In this document: positions 12,459 through 14,902 of the stretch, one piece after another | Layout: each line of letters starts with the position of its first letter | How positions within the stretch are numbered: position 1 is the first letter of the stretch | Source: Lachnospiraceae bacterium | GTDB taxonomy: Bacteria; Bacillota_A; Clostridia; Lachnospirales; Lachnospiraceae | Direction of reading: 5' to 3' | DNA length: 14,902 nt | Assembly: GCA_009774655.1 (NCBI GenBank) | Contig: VSOD01000054.1 | Location: 1 to 14,902 of the forward strand | Position numbers and translations under genes: made by a program | The notes under the pieces: model-generated | Database searches by the model: none | Told to the model about the DNA's origin: nothing | Seen by the model: only the letters and a program-made list of their open reading frames with translations

Positions 12459-14471
12459 ATGATGAGATCATTGTTCTCTGGTGTGGCGGGCCTTACGACA
12501 CACCAGTCAAGAATGGACGTTATCGGTAATAATATCGCTAACGTTAATACAACGGCATATAAGGCACAGAATATGGTATTCAGCGATCTGCTGTACCAGA
12601 CAACGCAGGCGGCATCCGGCGCCAACAGCAATACCGGACGCGGCGGTATCAACCCCAGACAGGTTGGTCTGGGTGCCAAGACGGGTGCGATCTCTACGGC
12701 GATCGCACGTCAGGGTTCCGCACAGTCAACCAATTACCCGTGGGATATCATGATCGAGGGAGATTCCTTCTTCGTCGTGAGCGACGGTTCTCAGAACTTC
12801 TTTACAAGAGACGGTTCCTTCACCGTGGACGGTTCGGGTAATCTGGTTATGGCCAACACCGGTTACACGGTCATGGGCTGGCAGGTAGACCCGAACACGG
12901 GAGAAATCAAACAGGATATCGTATCCGCGCTGAAGGTAATGCATCCGGATAACATGCACTCCGATCCGGAAGCGACGACGAAGGGTTATATTTCCGGTCT
13001 TCTGGATAAGAAGGATACCAACTTAAACAGCCCGGACGGCCTGAAACGTACCATGTCCTTCTTCGATTCGCAGGGTTATAAATATACGGCAGTATTCTCA
13101 TTCCATAGTATAGGGGAAGAGGATCGGTTCCGTGTGCAACTGGATGACATACTTGATCAGGATGGCGTTTCTCTGGTCAAATTATATAATCTGAGCAATA
13201 TTGAACAGATTGCCACTTTCGGAGCTTCTGATATTAAGACTACGACCAGCAAGTATACGATGGATCCGAATGCGAAGTACGATGCAGCGAATAATGAATT
13301 TACCATCAATCTGGCGATGGAAAAAATACTGGACGGCTACAGTAAAAATGCCATGGTCGTGGCGGCAGGAAAGAATATCAAGGTCAAGACGCCGGCTGCA
13401 GCAGGAGCGGTTGCCGAAGGTGCAGATGTCACCGTGACCGGCACCGTGACTTTGACAAAAGCGCAGCTGGAAGCAGAACCCTATAACCTGATCTACAACA
13501 CGGCGGATTCCTCATATTATAAGAAAAAGGATGATGGAACCTCTGAAAAGGTAACGGACTGGGCAGCAACGCTGAAGGGTATGGAGGGACTGGACAGTGT
13601 AAGCAATGTGACGGCAGTACCCGGAGATCCGCCGGAAAATATTGAGATAAGTTTCGAGGCAACTTTCAAAACGACAGAGGCGTCCAATTATGATGGTAAC
13701 GGAAACTTTGGCGTTACGTTGAAAAATGACGAGGCCAATCAGGCAGCGATCTTAGAGCAGATATACCATATCAAAGACGGTGATGGTAAGACTTATACGA
13801 TAGACTATGTCGGCCCGGACGGTTCAGCACAGATCAACATGACAGAGAATTTCAAAGGCAATATGATCGTGTTTGATCATGGTACCGGTAAGTTCTCTTA
13901 TGTTGGCGGACAGGGCCAGAACGAGGCGACACTTACGTTTAATTCTTCTGCGCCTTCTCTGGATGGTAATAATATTGATTTGACCCAGTTCAGCAATATT
14001 GATATCGACTTCTCTTCCATTAGCAACGTCGGCAACGGCGGAAAGTGTACACTGGAGATGACCAACGGCTCCAAGGACGGAAGCACCATCGGCGCAGGAC
14101 GCAAGCAGGGTGAGCTGATCGGTATCGAGGTAGGGCAGGACGGTAAGATCACGGCTTCCTATGATAACGGACTGTCGAAGCTGTTAGGCCAGATCGCGGT
14201 AGCGGAATTCGCCAACCCGTCCGGTTTGTCCAAGGCCGGTAACAATCTGTATTCCGCGACGCAGAACTCCGGTGAGTTTGACGGTGTCGGCAAGGACATT
14301 ACAGCCGGCGGCAACGGCAAGATGACTTCCGGTTATCTGGAGATGAGTAACGTGGATCTGTCGAGTGAATTCACGACCATGATCACGACACAGCGTGGTT
14401 TCCAGGCGAACAGCCGTATTATTACCGTATCCGACACTTTGTTGGAAGAGCTTGTTAATCTGAAACGATAA
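12459..14471 (+). CDS. flgE: Flagellar hook protein FlgE (large)
   Basis: A 670-residue hook subunit, much longer than E. coli (402) or B. subtilis (264) FlgE. The hook is the flexible joint between rod and filament. The N-terminal D0 region is conserved: MMRSLFSGVAGLTTHQSRMD and VIGNNIANVNTTAYK (21-35). The FlgE core follows (GEDSFFV-type strand GDSFFVVSDG at 101-110, then GYTVMGWQVD). The C-terminal D0/D1 has GELIGIEVGQDGKITASYDNG, then FTTMITTQRGFQANSRIITVSD and the terminal LLEELVNLKR. Residues about 245-465 form a poorly conserved insert that should be surface-exposed D2/D3-type domains. A single cysteine (Cys530) is present. ATG 12459 has AAGGAGGT (12442-12449) 9 nt upstream, the strongest ribosome site in the operon, which fits high hook-protein demand. 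Confidence 0.96.
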   Translation: MMRSLFSGVAGLTTHQSRMDVIGNNIANVNTTAYKAQNMVFSDLLYQTTQAASGANSNTGRGGINPRQVGLGAKTGAISTAIARQGSAQSTNYPWDIMIEGDSFFVVSDGSQNFFTRDGSFTVDGSGNLVMANTGYTVMGWQVDPNTGEIKQDIVSALKVMHPDNMHSDPEATTKGYISGLLDKKDTNLNSPDGLKRTMSFFDSQGYKYTAVFSFHSIGEEDRFRVQLDDILDQDGVSLVKLYNLSNIEQIATFGASDIKTTTSKYTMDPNAKYDAANNEFTINLAMEKILDGYSKNAMVVAAGKNIKVKTPAAAGAVAEGADVTVTGTVTLTKAQLEAEPYNLIYNTADSSYYKKKDDGTSEKVTDWAATLKGMEGLDSVSNVTAVPGDPPENIEISFEATFKTTEASNYDGNGNFGVTLKNDEANQAAILEQIYHIKDGDGKTYTIDYVGPDGSAQINMTENFKGNMIVFDHGTGKFSYVGGQGQNEATLTFNSSAPSLDGNNIDLTQFSNIDIDFSSISNVGNGGKCTLEMTNGSKDGSTIGAGRKQGELIGIEVGQDGKITASYDNGLSKLLGQIAVAEFANPSGLSKAGNNLYSATQNSGEFDGVGKDITAGGNGKMTSGYLEMSNVDLSSEFTTMITTQRGFQANSRIITVSDTLLEELVNLKR

Positions 14472-14493
14472 ACAGACGACAGGATATAATTTC

Positions 14494-14537
14494 GGAAGGG
14501 ACTTTCTTCACAGGGAAAGTCCCTTCTGTAAATTTTT
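14494..14537 (+). terminator. Rho-independent terminator ending the flgB-flgE transcript
   Basis: GAAGGGACTTTC (14495-14506) and GAAAGTCCCTTC (14515-14526) form a perfect 12-bp stem with an 8-nt loop, extended by a G-T pair (14494/14527). Five T residues lie at 14533-14537, six nt after the stem. It begins 23 nt after the flgE stop. This is the strongest terminator in the window. Confidence 0.8.
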
Positions 14538-14580
14538 CGGTCAAAATCCAATAAATTCCTCTCAAATTCTTTTATTTGCT

Positions 14581-14609
14581 TTGCAGTTTTCTCTGATATG
14601 TGGTAAAAT
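14581..14609 (+). promoter_or_regulatory. Possible upstream promoter P1 of flbD (extended -10)
   Basis: TTGCAG (14581-14586), 17 bp, then TAAAAT (14604-14609) with TG at 14601-14602 making an extended -10. The -35 matches only the first three bases of TTGACA. It lies in AT-rich DNA after the terminator. A weak sigma-D-like match (TAAA 14611-14614, 16 bp, CCCGTGAT) also lies here but is not strong enough to call. Confidence 0.4.
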
Positions 14610-14653
14610 TTAAAAGTTGAATGCAGTCAGCCCGTGATCGGATGTACAACAGG

Positions 14654-14681
14654 TTGACATAATTGACGACTTGACTACAAT
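14654..14681 (+). promoter_or_regulatory. Sigma-A-type promoter P2 for flbD and downstream flagellar genes
   Basis: A perfect TTGACA (14654-14659) and TACAAT (14676-14681), one mismatch from consensus, are 16 bp apart. Transcription would start near 14688, about 20 nt before the flbD ATG at 14708. This start point excludes the upstream in-frame ATG at 14684 as a start for transcripts from P2. Confidence 0.75.
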
Positions 14682-14707
14682 ATATGGAAGGACGTGAGAA
14701 CAGGAAG

Positions 14708-14893
14708 ATGATAGAAGTCACAAAGATCAACGGGGTCAAAGTCCTGATCAATCCGGATCTTCTGGAATTGGCGGAGGAGACGCCGGACACGGTTTTGTCC
14801 TTTACGACAGGGCGGAAATTAATTGTAAAAGAAAGTAGACAAGAGATAAAAAATTTAGTAAAATCGTATAGAAAGGACATTTTTGCAGATTAG
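14708..14893 (+). CDS. flbD: FlbD/SwrD-family flagellar protein
   Basis: A 61-residue protein, the usual FlbD length. The pattern MIEVTKINGVKVLINPDLLE, then ETPDTVLSFTTGRKLIVKES and EIKNLVKSYRK, is the family signature. In B. subtilis the orthologue SwrD (YlzI) increases flagellar motor power and lies directly after flgE. An in-frame ATG at 14684 would add eight residues (MEGRENRK) but has no ribosome site, lies at the promoter's -10/start region and does not match the family start, so 14708 is chosen. The ribosome site is weak or unusually close (AGGA at 14702-14705). A new promoter lies just upstream and a terminator separates it from flgE, so flbD heads a second flagellar unit, probably with motA/motB, fliL or fliM downstream, outside the window. 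Confidence 0.9.
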   Translation: MIEVTKINGVKVLINPDLLELAEETPDTVLSFTTGRKLIVKESRQEIKNLVKSYRKDIFAD

Positions 14894-14902
14894 TGTAAAG
14901 AC

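Noticed and set aside
14684..14707. Upstream ATG for flbD
   Set aside because: No ribosome site, it overlaps the -10/start region of the promoter, and it adds residues not seen in the family.

Overview
The window is the start of a large Firmicutes-type flagellar (fla/che) gene cluster, entirely on the + strand, joined to the housekeeping genes topA and codY. The proteins (CodY with its strongly conserved winged helix, FlgB/FlgC/FliE/FliF/FliG/FliH/FliI/FliJ/YlxF-MotE/FliK/FlgD/TIGR02530/FlgE/FlbD in this order), strong AGGAGG-like ribosome sites and sigma-A-like promoters point to a motile, low- to mid-GC anaerobic Firmicute, most likely of the Clostridia (Lachnospiraceae-like). The family assignment is an inference from gene order and protein style, not a measured result.

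Layout. 1-463: 3' end of topA with three four-cysteine zinc ribbons. 464-649: codY promoter (extended -10). 650-1435: codY. 1436-1692: codY terminator, a weak CodY-box-like sequence and a sigma-A promoter for the flagellar operon. 1693-14471: flgB, flgC, fliE, fliF, fliG, fliH, fliI, fliJ, ylxF/motE, fliK, flgD, a TIGR02530-type gene and flgE, read as one transcription unit that ends in a strong hairpin terminator (14494-14537). 14538-14707: one or two new promoters. 14708-14893: flbD (swrD), the first gene of the next flagellar unit, which runs out of the window.

How the genes work together. FliF (MS ring) and FliG (rotor switch) form the base. FliE joins the MS ring to the rod made by FlgB, FlgC and others. 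FliH, FliI and FliJ are the ATPase complex that feeds the type III export gate. FliK sets hook length, FlgD is the hook cap and FlgE the hook subunit. YlxF/MotE and the TIGR02530 protein are conserved accessory proteins of these operons. CodY is a GTP and branched-chain amino-acid sensor, so its position beside the motility promoter suggests a nutritional link.

Spacing is uneven. fliF to ylxF are mostly packed tightly or overlap, whereas many genes for exported rod, hook and cap parts have gaps of 60-320 nt holding hairpins. The largest (9326-9645, before fliK) has several stems, sigma-D-like -10 motifs and a possible 14-codon leader ORF. I see no mobile elements, CRISPR arrays, tRNAs or rRNAs. 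The content is largely a known flagellar system; the less explained parts are the structured gaps, the size of FlgE, the FlgD tail and a possible microORF at the fliH-fliI junction.
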